Source: Brevibacterium permense (GTDB taxonomy: Bacteria > Actinomycetota > Actinomycetes > Actinomycetales > Brevibacteriaceae). Taken from it: DNA of 64,000 nt. A model generated the notes under the pieces. It saw only the letters and a program-made list of their open reading frames with translations. It was not told the DNA's origin and did not search any database. Location: contig NZ_QYCP01000086.1 of the NCBI RefSeq assembly GCF_025506275.1, forward strand, positions 62,001 to 126,000, read 5' to 3'. Positions 17,896 to 27,165 of the stretch are shown in pieces. Position 1 is the stretch's first letter. Each line of letters starts with the position of its first letter. The translations under genes were made by a program, and so were the position numbers.

Positions 17896-19071
17896 TCAGC
17901 TCTCGGAGAGGTCGGAGATGAGGGCGTCGATGAACGACTCACAGGCGGCGATCTGGTCGAGTTCGATGAACTCGTCGGGAGCGTGGGCCTGAGCGATGTC
18001 TCCGGGACCGCAGACGACGGTCGGGATGCCGGCTTCGGAGAACAGCCCCGCCTCGGTGCCGTAGGTGACCTTGTCATCGGTGGCGATTGCGCCCCAGTTC
18101 GCGGCGAGCGAGACGATGTCCGCATCGGCCGGGGTCTCGCAGCCGGGAGCTTCGGCTTCGATCGTGAAGTCGACACCGGCGGCCTCGTTCTCGGCGGCCA
18201 TCGCTCGACCGAGACGCTGAGCCTCGGCGCGGAAGCGTTCGATGAGGGCCTCGCGGTCCACGGAACCGAGCGATCGGAACTCGAACTGGACGGTCGCCTC
18301 GGCGGGGATGGTGTTCACGGCGATGCCGCCGTTGAACGTGTTCGCCGTGACCGAGGTGAAGGGCACGACATAGGCCTCGTCGAAGGGCCCTTCGGTGCGG
18401 AATTCGGCTGCGACGGCGTGGACGAAGGCGACGAATTCGGAGGCATAGGCGATGGCATTGACGCCTTCGGGGGTGAGCGAGGAGTGGGCGGCGACGCCAT
18501 GGAAGTCGACGCGGAAGACGTTCATCGATTTGTGGCCGCGGATGGCCCGCATGCTCGAGGGTTCACCGACGATGCAGCCGCGGGGAGCCAGGCCCTCCTC
18601 GGTGATCGCCTCGACGAGGGAGATGGCGCCCACGCAGCCGATCTCTTCGTCATAGGAGAAGGCGAGGTGGATGGGTTCGCTGAGTTTCGCGGATCTGAGC
18701 GCTTCGAGGCGGGAGAGGATGACGCCGATGAAGGACTTCATGTCGGCGCTGCCGCGGGCAAAGTACTTTCCGTCGCGGATCTCGGGGGTGAACGGGTCGG
18801 AGGACCAGTCCTGGCCGTCGACGGGGACGACGTCGGTGTGCCCGGACAGGACGATGCCTCCGCTGGTCGTGCCGTCGGCTGCGGGGATGGTTGCGAGCAG
18901 GTTCGCCTTCGTGCCCTCCGGGTTCGGGATCCGGCGCGATTCGATGCCGGCGGCCTGGAGGCGGGCTTCGACGTGGTCGATGAGCGGGAGGTTCGTGTCC
19001 CGGCTCGTCGTGTCGAAGGTGATGAGATCCGTGATCTCGGTGATGGTGGCCTCGGCGGGTGTCGCTGGCAC
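17896..19071 (-). CDS. Acetylornithine deacetylase-like M20 metallopeptidase
   Basis: The 391-residue enzyme of the ArgE/DapE group removes an acyl group from an amino acid using two metal ions. Metal-site motifs are visible: LSGHTDVVPVDGQDW, RGSADMKSFIGV and AFSYDEEIGC. The last is like the ArgE EE pair that supplies the general base. The GTG at 19071 is chosen because AGGAG lies five bases upstream. The open frame continues to 19176, but the extra residues show no homologous pattern. ArgE is the best match; other N-acyl amino acid substrates are possible, since no arg genes are nearby. Confidence 0.82.
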   Translation of the reverse strand: MPATPAEATITEITDLITFDTTSRDTNLPLIDHVEARLQAAGIESRRIPNPEGTKANLLATIPAADGTTSGGIVLSGHTDVVPVDGQDWSSDPFTPEIRDGKYFARGSADMKSFIGVILSRLEALRSAKLSEPIHLAFSYDEEIGCVGAISLVEAITEEGLAPRGCIVGEPSSMRAIRGHKSMNVFRVDFHGVAAHSSLTPEGVNAIAYASEFVAFVHAVAAEFRTEGPFDEAYVVPFTSVTANTFNGGIAVNTIPAEATVQFEFRSLGSVDREALIERFRAEAQRLGRAMAAENEAAGVDFTIEAEAPGCETPADADIVSLAANWGAIATDDKVTYGTEAGLFSEAGIPTVVCGPGDIAQAHAPDEFIELDQIAACESFIDALISDLSES

Positions 19072-19420
19072 GACTGCTCCTGACTCTCGGATGCGGGTGG
19101 TCTCGGTTTGGTCAGATCGCTGCGTCTGCGGGAGGGCCGCGGTGGTCCCAAAAGGGACGACTGCACGTTTCCACATGGTGGTGGAGGTGTCAGCGAGGGC
19201 GCGGCCCCGGGCAGGACAGCGGTGACCAGACTCTTCTCACTCTACGGGTCGGGCTGGTGGCGCGTGGGCCCGGCCCAGTCGGTGGGCGCAGATGCGGTGC
19301 GAAGCGGTGTGGTGGTCGCAGCTTCGGTTCGGCGTCGGTTGCGGGTGCGGTGCTCTTAGGGCGCGCGGCGCATCTCGCACCCTTGGCGCCACATCCTCTC
19401 GCCCGCCGCGCAACGCCTTG

Positions 19421-19453
19421 GCGGCCGCATAACCTCCCGTTGCACCGGTGCAA
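19421..19453 (+). repeat. GCATAACC repeat with palindrome, copy 1
   Basis: This 28-mer (19421-19448) matches 20878-20905 at 23 of 28 positions. It overlaps the perfect palindrome TTGCACCGGTGCAA (19440-19453). The rest of the 446-bp gap 19072-19517 holds nothing I can recognise. Confidence 0.5.
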
Positions 19454-19517
19454 AGTCGTGTTGAATCGGCGAGGTGGCAGAAACGGTGACAGATGCTCAG
19501 CTGCAGACAGAGGCTCT

Positions 19518-20306
19518 TCAGGCGTGCGCGAGCACGAGAAGAGCCTCATTCCGTGCCTCGAGGCCGTTGTTCGGGATGACTTTCGACATCTCTTCGCGCA
19601 TGACCGCCCTCTTCACCGGGTCCATTGTCAGCTGAGCCGAGTAGGTGAAGACCATCGAGAGCCAATCGTGCCTCGAAAAGCGGAGGTCTTCGGTGAAAGT
19701 GGCCTCGTCCGGGGTGAATCCGGCACCGCGGAGCTGTGTGAGAGCCGGATGTTCGACGTGTGCGAAGTTGCCCTCGGCGACCGCCGTGCCCAGACTCGGA
19801 GCTGATCCCTCGGCGTGGAAGTTTGCGGCGATCGCATCGAGCCGACTCTTCAGTTCACCCCTCGGTTGGATGTCGTTCCAGGCAAGGGCCAGGCTGCCAC
19901 TGTCCTTGAGCACGGAGCGGATCTTCGGCAGGGCAATAATTGGGTCGACCCAATGGAAGGACTGTCCGAAGCAGACAAGGTCGAAGATGCGGCCCTGCGG
20001 ATCCCAATCCTCGAACACTGACACGTCCACTTTGAGGCCCTTGGCTCGCGCGACGGCGGCCATCTCGAAGTCGGGTTCGACCGCGAGAATCTCGGCACAC
20101 GCATCCTTCAGCTGGGACGCGAGGAGACCGGTGCCAGAACCGACGTCGAGGATGCGCGGGGCGCCTGAACCAGAGCCGACCCCCGCCTCGGCGGCCTGCA
20201 TCACGGTCGAGATGAGCGCGGCAGGGTATTTCGGACGGTAGGCGTCGTAGTCCGCGGCCACCTCGCCGAAGGACTCCGCCCGCTCACGATCTTCGAAATA
20301 CTCCAT
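19518..20306 (-). CDS. Class I SAM-dependent methyltransferase
   Basis: The 262-residue enzyme has the SAM-binding motif I RILDVGSGTGLLASQL and a motif IV-like region LVCFGQSFHWVDP. The N-terminus RAESFGEVAADYDAYRPKYP is typical of the UbiE/Trm9-like methyltransferase_11 group. The acceptor is unknown. The ATG at 20306 has a TAAGCT box six bases upstream and no ribosome site, which supports a leaderless start. Confidence 0.85.
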   Translation of the reverse strand: MEYFEDRERAESFGEVAADYDAYRPKYPAALISTVMQAAEAGVGSGSGAPRILDVGSGTGLLASQLKDACAEILAVEPDFEMAAVARAKGLKVDVSVFEDWDPQGRIFDLVCFGQSFHWVDPIIALPKIRSVLKDSGSLALAWNDIQPRGELKSRLDAIAANFHAEGSAPSLGTAVAEGNFAHVEHPALTQLRGAGFTPDEATFTEDLRFSRHDWLSMVFTYSAQLTMDPVKRAVMREEMSKVIPNNGLEARNEALLVLAHA

Positions 20307-20318
20307 CCACCGAGCTTA
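20307..20318 (-). promoter_or_regulatory. -10 box TAAGCT of the methyltransferase gene
   Basis: TAAGCT (20318-20313, minus strand) is followed by CGGTGG and then the ATG at 20306. Confidence 0.45.
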
Positions 20319-20365
20319 TCGCCCACGAAGGATCTCGCGGCACTTCCGCAGGCGGCCATCCCCTG

Positions 20366-20806
20366 TCACACGATGATTGACGCGGGCTCGGGGAACTCCG
20401 CGAAGCTCACGCCATCATCGATGGGTGCCAGCTCGAGATAACTGGGGGAGTCGTCGTCTATGAAGAGCTGGAGCATCGCCCCAGGTGCGCCCGCATGGAG
20501 GACGACGCGATCCGACCAGTCACCGTCACCGCCCTTGTCGTCGCGTCGTTCGTCCTCGTCGCGAGCCCTGGGACGCATACCGACGCTCGGGCAAGTTCCG
20601 CATTTACATTCATTCGTCACCACGACCTCGCCGAGGCTGCCCTCCCAGAGTCGTCTCCGCTCAGTGGTGATCGGCACCGGTGGGTCCCACGCCTCACGCT
20701 GCTCGGGAGAGAACCCGGCGTAGTCGACCGCGTCGGGAAAGGTCATGGCGGAGCGGATCATGAAGAGTGCGACGCTGTGTTCTCGGGCGCTCAATGGACG
20801 AACCAT
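20366..20806 (-). CDS. Hypothetical protein
   Basis: I do not recognise the family of this 146-residue soluble protein. It has a helical, Arg-rich N-terminus (VRPLSAREHSVALFMIRSAM), a short CKCGTC motif with paired cysteines that could bind a metal, a charged loop RDEDERRDDKGGDGDW, and an acidic C-terminus. It looks like the actinobacterial proteins with a conserved C-x-C-x2-C segment. The ATG at 20806 is chosen over GTG 20815 because TAGAGT lies exactly seven bases before it; the GTG would overlap this box. It lies 59 bp upstream of the methyltransferase on the same strand. Confidence 0.6.
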   Translation of the reverse strand: MVRPLSAREHSVALFMIRSAMTFPDAVDYAGFSPEQREAWDPPVPITTERRRLWEGSLGEVVVTNECKCGTCPSVGMRPRARDEDERRDDKGGDGDWSDRVVLHAGAPGAMLQLFIDDDSPSYLELAPIDDGVSFAEFPEPASIIV

Positions 20807-20819
20807 GGTCGTCACTCTA
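20807..20819 (-). promoter_or_regulatory. -10 box TAGAGT before the hypothetical gene
   Basis: TAGAGT (20819-20814, minus strand) plus a seven-base spacer leads directly to the ATG at 20806. Confidence 0.4.
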
Positions 20820-20877
20820 ACTCGACAGGCTCAGGGTCCGCCCTGCCGGCGTAAGTGATAGAGGTCTTCCCCTACGG

Positions 20878-20929
20878 GCAGCCGCATAACCAACCGATGC
20901 ACGGGGGCGTTAGGTCGCGAACGGTGCAT
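20878..20929 (+). repeat. GCATAACC repeat with inverted arms, copy 2
   Basis: The 28-mer 20878-20905 resembles 19421-19448. Inverted half-sites ATGCAC (20897-20902) and GTGCAT (20924-20929) follow. The two copies lie in the same orientation on either side of the methyltransferase and hypothetical genes. Confidence 0.45.
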
Positions 20930-21092
20930 AGTGTGGGCAGCGGGTAGGTGTGATGCCAACGTTGTTGGATGCCTGATCGCGGTTCTGCTGATCTCGCGCT
21001 CGGACTGCACGCCGAATTCTCAGCTGTGAACCCGCCTGCGAATGCGTATGGAAGGGCCGGGTTTCGCTAAAGTCGTGGAGCAGGGGGTAACG

Positions 21093-22409
21093 ATGTCGAT
21101 CGAGAAGACACCATCCGTGCCGCGCTTCGGCGACGGAAGCGGAACCGGCGGGCCGGCCGAGCTCACGCCGGAGGATCAAGCGCGCGCTCGCGGGCTGAAG
21201 AAGATGCGCACGCTCGCGCTCTCGCTGCTCATCCTCGCCACGCTCATCTTCCTCTCCACCCATATCTTCACCGACAACACGGGCGTTTGGGGATTCGTCT
21301 CCCGAGCCTCGGAGGCGGCGATGATCGGCGCGATCGCCGACTGGTTCGCCGTCACCGCGCTCTTCCGTCATCCCCTCGGCCTGCCGATCCCGCACACCGC
21401 GATCATCCCGCGCAAGAAAGACACCCTCGGTGCGAGTCTGTCGGCCTTCGTCGCCGCGAACTTCCTCCACGCCGAGGCGGTGTCGACGAAGATCCGATCC
21501 GCTGAGATCTCCCATCGAGCCGGGAAATGGCTGGCCAAGCCCGCCAACCGAGATATCGTCGTCGACCGTGCCGCAGGAGGGCTCGAATATGTGCTCGCGC
21601 GCATCGATGACGACTCCGTCAAAGCGCTGACCAGGAACGTCATCATTCCGCGGCTCGTAGCCACTCGGAAGACCCCGGTGCTGGCTCAGCTGCTGCGCCA
21701 GATCGTGCTCGACGGTGCCCACCACAGACTCGTCGACCTCATCGTCGCCGAAGCATACTCCTGGCTAGGTGACAATCCACAGGTCATCGACGAGATCGTC
21801 CACAATAGGGCGCCTTCATGGGTGCCCGACTTCGTCAACGAACAATTGGCGAATCGGCTGCAGCGCGAGGTGCTCGGCTGGATCGCCGACGTCCGCGACA
21901 ACGAATATCACAAGGCCCGTCAGGCGTTGGATGCCTGGCTCGTCGACCTCTCCGACGACCTCGAATCCGACTCGTCTCTGTCCCAGCGGGCCGAGGAGAT
22001 CATCAACGATCTGCTCAGTCAGGACGGAGTCGTCGACTCGGTCCTCGAGATCTGGGGTTCGCTCAAACAGCTGCTGCGCGAGGCCATCATCGACGAAGGC
22101 GGCGAAGTCCGCGCCCGCATCTGGCAGCTCATCGGCGAATTCGCCGAACGGCTGCAGGCGGACTCGGAATTCTCCCGCCGCATCGATGACCGGATCGCCA
22201 CCACTGCCGGCGATCTGGCCGAGAGCTTCGGCCCCGAGATCGCCAGCGTCATCTCCGATACCATCGAGCGCTGGGACGCTAAGGAAGCCGCCGAGCGCAT
22301 CGAACTCTACGTCGGCCGCGACCTCCAGTACATCCGCATCAACGGCACCGTCATCGGCGCGCTGGTCGGCCTCGTGATCCACACCGTCATCGTGCTGCTG
22401 CCAGGGTGA
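21093..22409 (+). CDS. DUF445 family membrane protein
   Basis: The 438-residue protein has a membrane helix near residues 45-65 (LALSLLILATLIFLSTHIF), the family signature GAIADWFAVTALFRHPLGLPI followed by PHTAIIPRKKDTLG, a long helical middle region and a C-terminal membrane helix (ALVGLVIHTVIVLL). DUF445 (YheB-like) proteins have no settled function. The ATG at 21093 with CAGGGGG upstream is chosen; an upstream in-frame start at 21042 would add unrelated residues. Confidence 0.85.
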   Translation: MSIEKTPSVPRFGDGSGTGGPAELTPEDQARARGLKKMRTLALSLLILATLIFLSTHIFTDNTGVWGFVSRASEAAMIGAIADWFAVTALFRHPLGLPIPHTAIIPRKKDTLGASLSAFVAANFLHAEAVSTKIRSAEISHRAGKWLAKPANRDIVVDRAAGGLEYVLARIDDDSVKALTRNVIIPRLVATRKTPVLAQLLRQIVLDGAHHRLVDLIVAEAYSWLGDNPQVIDEIVHNRAPSWVPDFVNEQLANRLQREVLGWIADVRDNEYHKARQALDAWLVDLSDDLESDSSLSQRAEEIINDLLSQDGVVDSVLEIWGSLKQLLREAIIDEGGEVRARIWQLIGEFAERLQADSEFSRRIDDRIATTAGDLAESFGPEIASVISDTIERWDAKEAAERIELYVGRDLQYIRINGTVIGALVGLVIHTVIVLLPG

Positions 22410-22496
22410 GTACGCCGGCGGCACATTGAGGGGCAGGCCCACCGCGACAAAGACGATCAAGGAGCCGAGGGAGGGCCCCGTTCGGATTGTTCAGAC

Positions 22497-22898
22497 TCAG
22501 CCCTGAGCGCCTTCGTCCTGGTGGACGAGTTGGATGAGGTTGCCGACCGTGTCATCGAGGACGGCCGTGGTGATCGGGCCCATCGTCGTGGGTTCCTGGG
22601 TGAAGGTGACGCCGAGGCTGCTCAGTCGTTCGTACTCGGCTTCGACATCGTCGACGGCGAACTGATTCATCGGGATCCCGTCGGCTACGAGCGCCTCGGT
22701 GAAGGGCACCACCGCGGGATGCGAATTGGGTTCGAGGACGATCTCGACCCCGTCCGGTTCCTCGGATGAGACCACGGTCAGCCAGCGGGGTCCGCCCATG
22801 TCGATGTCGTGTTTGAGGACGAAGCCGAGCTTGTCTGTGTAGAAGTCCAGGGCCTTCTGCTGGTCGGTGACGAAGATGGATGTCCAGTTGATCTTCAT
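22497..22898 (-). CDS. VOC (glyoxalase/bleomycin-resistance fold) protein
   Basis: The 133-residue protein shows the vicinal-oxygen-chelate pattern: FVTDQQKALDFYTDKLGFV, GGPRWLTVV and a C-terminal GPITTAVLDDTVGNLIQLV with a conserved acidic metal ligand region. The substrate is unknown. Its ATG overlaps the stop of the upstream ArsR gene by 4 bp, a pairing common for ArsR-VOC operons. Confidence 0.88.
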   Translation of the reverse strand: MKINWTSIFVTDQQKALDFYTDKLGFVLKHDIDMGGPRWLTVVSSEEPDGVEIVLEPNSHPAVVPFTEALVADGIPMNQFAVDDVEAEYERLSSLGVTFTQEPTTMGPITTAVLDDTVGNLIQLVHQDEGAQG

Positions 22899-23239
22899 GA
22901 CTGCTCCTCTGTTTCGGTGGATGCTCGTTTCGTGGTCCTCGATGCGTCGGGCGAAGATCGAGACGCGTCTGCCGGCCAGCGAGCGGTGATCTCGTCCAGC
23001 GGGGTGGAGTCGATCTGGTGGAACTTGAAGCGACCCTCTTTCCTCGACTTGACCAGTCCGGCGGATTCCAGTGTCTCGAGATGTTGGGACACAGCCTGCC
23101 GCGACAGTCCGAGGCCGTGGTTGTTCGTCAGGCGGGCGCAGATCTCGAACAGTGTCTGGTCATTTTGTTCGCAGAGCTCGTCGAGAATCGTGCGCCTCGT
23201 CGAATCGGCGATGGCACGGTAGATGTCAACCACCTTCAT
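22895..23239 (-). CDS. ArsR-family transcriptional regulator
   Basis: The 114-residue winged-helix repressor carries IYRAIADSTRRTILDELCEQ and the recognition helix region LSRQAVSQHLETLESAGLV. No clear metal-binding cysteine pair is seen, so the ligand may not be a metal; related proteins paired with VOC or AHSA1 genes are of the SdpR/YczG type. The ATG at 23239 is preferred over TTG 23251, which lies inside the operator palindrome. It controls the downstream VOC gene and probably itself. Confidence 0.88.
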   Translation of the reverse strand: MKVVDIYRAIADSTRRTILDELCEQNDQTLFEICARLTNNHGLGLSRQAVSQHLETLESAGLVKSRKEGRFKFHQIDSTPLDEITARWPADASRSSPDASRTTKRASTETEEQS

Positions 23240-23245
23240 CACAAT

Positions 23246-23265
23246 AGGCAAGTACTGACTTGCCT
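23246..23265. promoter_or_regulatory. Operator candidate for the ArsR regulator
   Basis: Perfect inverted repeat AGGCAAGT-ACTG-ACTTGCCT, six bases upstream of the arsR ATG. Its size and location fit an ArsR-family autoregulatory site. Confidence 0.6.
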
Positions 23266-23403
23266 GTCAATGGGCCGTCGGAGTGCAGTCGCCGACACTG
23301 ACCTCCAAGCAGGGGATTTCCGTCAATGGAGGTTGGGAAATCCTGCCTCGGCTGATGGGCTGACTGCATAGTGCCACGGCTCGTTGGGCGAAAGCATGGA
23401 GAC

Positions 23404-24188
<785 letters not shown>

Positions 24189-24192
<4 letters not shown>

Positions 24193-25619
24193 ACACTGAG
24201 ATGAATATCCTTCCCGTCCTCCTGTCCAAACAGTCCCTGACCTCGATGACGTCGCGCCTCGTCGGGATCGCCTTCTTCTCCTGCGCGACGATCTTTCTCA
24301 CCGTGGCCGCCGGCGCCTGGGCATTCATCGACCGCCCCGACGTCTCGGGATACGCCGAGGTGGCCGAGCTGTACCAGCTCCTCGCCGTCCTCGCCACGGT
24401 CTTCCTCTTCGTGCCCGCGACCAGCCTCGGGGTCGCCTCGGCGAAACTGAGCGCCCGCCGTCAGGACGAACGACTCTCGACCCTGTCCCTGCTTGGGGCG
24501 CAACCCGGCACGATCCGCCTCCTCGCCGTCGCCGAACCCTTCATCCCCGCCTCGCTGGGCATCCTCGCCGGAATCGGCGGCTACCTGCTGGTCGCCTGGC
24601 CGCTCAGCTTCATCACCTTCGTCGGCGAGCCCTTGGGCTACCAGGCGCTGCTCATGCCGGTCTGGCTGCTCGCCGCGGTCGTCGCCGGCCTCCTTGCCGT
24701 CTGTCTGATCGCCTCGCTCATCGGCCTGCGCAAGATCCAGGTCTCCCCGCTGGGCGTGCGCACCCGGTCGCTGCCCCGGAGATTCCCCCTGGCCCGCATC
24801 ATCACGGCCATCGTGCTCATCCTCATCGTGGCCATCGCGACCTATATCTCCACCCAGATGGAGCTGCCGATGGCGGTGACGATCATGTACAGCATCGCCA
24901 CGATCGGCATCACCCTTCTGCTCATCAGCGTCCTCGGCGTCCTGTGCATCCGCATCCACGCCGGCATCGCCGGCAGAATCGCCCGCGGTCCCGCCTCGGT
25001 GATGGCGGCAGGGATGATCGCCGACGCTCCCGGACAGTACTGGCGCCGGGTCGCCGGGCTGGCGATGATCACCTTCATCGCCGTCGTCGGCGGGGCGGGA
25101 ACGGCGATGATGCGCAGCGGCCAGGAGGACTTCTCCGCCGAGGACCGCGCGGTCATGGGACCGTACGTCCACCTCGGCGACGATATCTTCACCGGGCTCA
25201 TCCTCACCCTGGTCATCGCCTTCGTCCTCGTCATCGTTTCGGCCACGATCAACCAGGCCGCTGACATCCTCGACCGGGCCGCGACCTACCGCGAGCTCCA
25301 CGCCGCCGGAATGACCCAGCAGATGATGCACCGGGTGACCGTCAACGCCGTGATGTCGCCGATCCTGCTGGTCACCGTCGTCTCCCTGTTCCTCGGCGGA
25401 ATCCTAGCCTGGCTCATGGCTTCGGTGAGCGACCTCGGCGATCCGTTCACCATCGGAACCGTCGCCGCCGTCCTCGTGGCCGGGGTTGCGATGGTGTGGC
25501 TGGGGCTGCAGGTCACCCGCCCGCTCGTCCGCCGGGTCACCGAGATCGATCCCCATAACCGCACCCTCGCCGAGGCGGCACCCGAGAACCGGGCCAACGC
25601 CGAGGCGACCATGGCCTGA
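24189..25619 (+). CDS. FtsX-type ABC permease 1
   Basis: The 476-residue membrane protein has a helix near the N-terminus (VGIAFFSCATIFLTVAAGAW) and several later helices (LAVLATVFLFVPATSLGVAS, then FITFVGEPLG). Its duplicated FtsX-like layout lacks a large extracellular domain. It starts at GTG 24189, overlapping the ATPase stop by 4 bp; an ATG at 24201 is an alternative start. It is a paralogue of the next gene: both share LSARRQDERLSTLSLLGA-type and GLRKIQVSPLGVRT-type motifs. Confidence 0.88.
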
Positions 25620-25630
25620 GAGGAGACCCG

Positions 25631-27013
25631 ATGTCCACGTCCTTCGCAGCAGTTCCCCTCGTCCTCGGACGGAGATCGCTGACCTCGGCGAGCTCCGTGC
25701 TCGTGGCCGCCGCGTTCTTCGCGTGTGCCACGCTGTTCCTCACCGTGGCGGCCGGGACCTGGATGTTCTTCCAGATCCCACCGAGCCCCGATCCCGCGGA
25801 CGAGGGTCTCGACATCATGTACAAGACCCTCGCGGCCCTGGCCACGGCTCTGCTGATCATCCCCGCCTCCACCCTGGCATCGGCCTCGGCGACCCTGTCG
25901 GCACGTCGCCAGGACGAACGGCTGTCGACGATGTCGCTGCTCGGGGCCCGACGCTCCCAGATCACTGCGCTCGCCGTGGCCGAACCGCTGATCCCGGCCC
26001 TGGCCGGCATCATCCTCGGGGTGTTCGGGTATCTCGGATTGGCGCTGCCGGTCAGCTTCATCCATTTCATGGGCGAACCCATCGGGTATGCGAACATGCT
26101 CATGCCCACTTGGCTCATCCTCGTCGTGGTCGTCTTCCTGGCTCTGGTCTGCGCGGGTTCGGCCCTGCTGGGTCTGCGCAAGGTCGCGGTCTCTCCGTTG
26201 GGGGTGCGGACGAAGAGCTTGGAGCGGAAGTTCCCCGTGGCGAAGGTCATCGTCACGGTGCTCGTGATCTGCCTGCTGCCGGTCGTCTTCGCGCTCACCC
26301 AGAGCGGCGGCCTCGGCGTGGGGATCGTGCTCGGCGCGATGGTCGGATTCTTCGCTCTCGGGCTGGTCGTCGTCGACCTCCTCGGCGGGCTCCTCGTCCG
26401 CTGGTTCGCCCACCTGTCCGGTCGGCAGGCCGCCACCCCGGAGCGCCTCATCGCGGCTCGCCTGGTCTCCGACGAACCCAAACGGTTCTGGCGACGTGTG
26501 TCCGGACTCGCGATGGCTTCGTTCACCGCGGCCGTCTGCGGGTCGGGGGTGGCGCTGATGCAGCTCGGCCTCGACGCCGCCGAGGACGACCCGGCAACGA
26601 TGGGCACCTCCGATATCAACCTCTTCCACGACCTGTTCACCGGGGTGTTGCTCGTCATGGGCATCGCGATCGTGCTCATCGCCGTGTCCGCGGTGATCAA
26701 CCAGGTCGCCGACATCTACGACCGTGCCGACACCTTCTCCGACCTCTATGCCGCCGGCGCCGATCCTCAGCTGCTGCACCGGGCACTGGTGCGGGCCGTC
26801 ATGGCCCCAGCGATCTGGGTGTCCCTGCTGGCCGGAGGGCTCGGGCTGCTGCTCGTCCTGCCCCTGGCCGGAGCCGCGCTCGTGTTCAAGCCGGTCACCT
26901 TCCTCACGATCCTGCTCACAGTGGTCGTCGGCATCGGCATCATCCGTGGTGGGCTGCAGCTGACGAAGCCGATTCTGCACTCCGTGGCCACGGCCGGGAG
27001 GACGCGGGACTGA
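25631..27013 (+). CDS. FtsX-type ABC permease 2
   Basis: The 460-residue paralogue of permease 1 carries the same landmarks in the same order: FACATLFLTVAAGTWMFF, TLSARRQDERLSTMSLLGAR, then ALLGLRKVAVSPLGVRTKSL and AVINQVADIYDRADTFSDLY. It starts at ATG 25631 after AGGAGACCCG, 11 bp from permease 1. The two permeases with one ATPase probably form a heterodimeric transporter that arose by tandem duplication. Confidence 0.88.
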   Translation: MSTSFAAVPLVLGRRSLTSASSVLVAAAFFACATLFLTVAAGTWMFFQIPPSPDPADEGLDIMYKTLAALATALLIIPASTLASASATLSARRQDERLSTMSLLGARRSQITALAVAEPLIPALAGIILGVFGYLGLALPVSFIHFMGEPIGYANMLMPTWLILVVVVFLALVCAGSALLGLRKVAVSPLGVRTKSLERKFPVAKVIVTVLVICLLPVVFALTQSGGLGVGIVLGAMVGFFALGLVVVDLLGGLLVRWFAHLSGRQAATPERLIAARLVSDEPKRFWRRVSGLAMASFTAAVCGSGVALMQLGLDAAEDDPATMGTSDINLFHDLFTGVLLVMGIAIVLIAVSAVINQVADIYDRADTFSDLYAAGADPQLLHRALVRAVMAPAIWVSLLAGGLGLLLVLPLAGAALVFKPVTFLTILLTVVVGIGIIRGGLQLTKPILHSVATAGRTRD

Positions 27014-27165
27014 AGCTTCTGTGTCAGAGCCGCGTCCTAGGATGGTCGGAACCGGTTCGGCGGGAGTGATCGGGCCGGTGGGACCCTCCTCGGGTCTCCG
27101 GGTACAGTTGGAGCGCACCATCTGCGGGTGCGCGTCGACGCGGCTGTGTAGGAAGAGGAACTGAA

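Noticed and set aside
22895-23251. ArsR start at TTG 23251
   Set aside because: That codon lies inside the operator palindrome, and the family pattern begins at the ATG at 23239.
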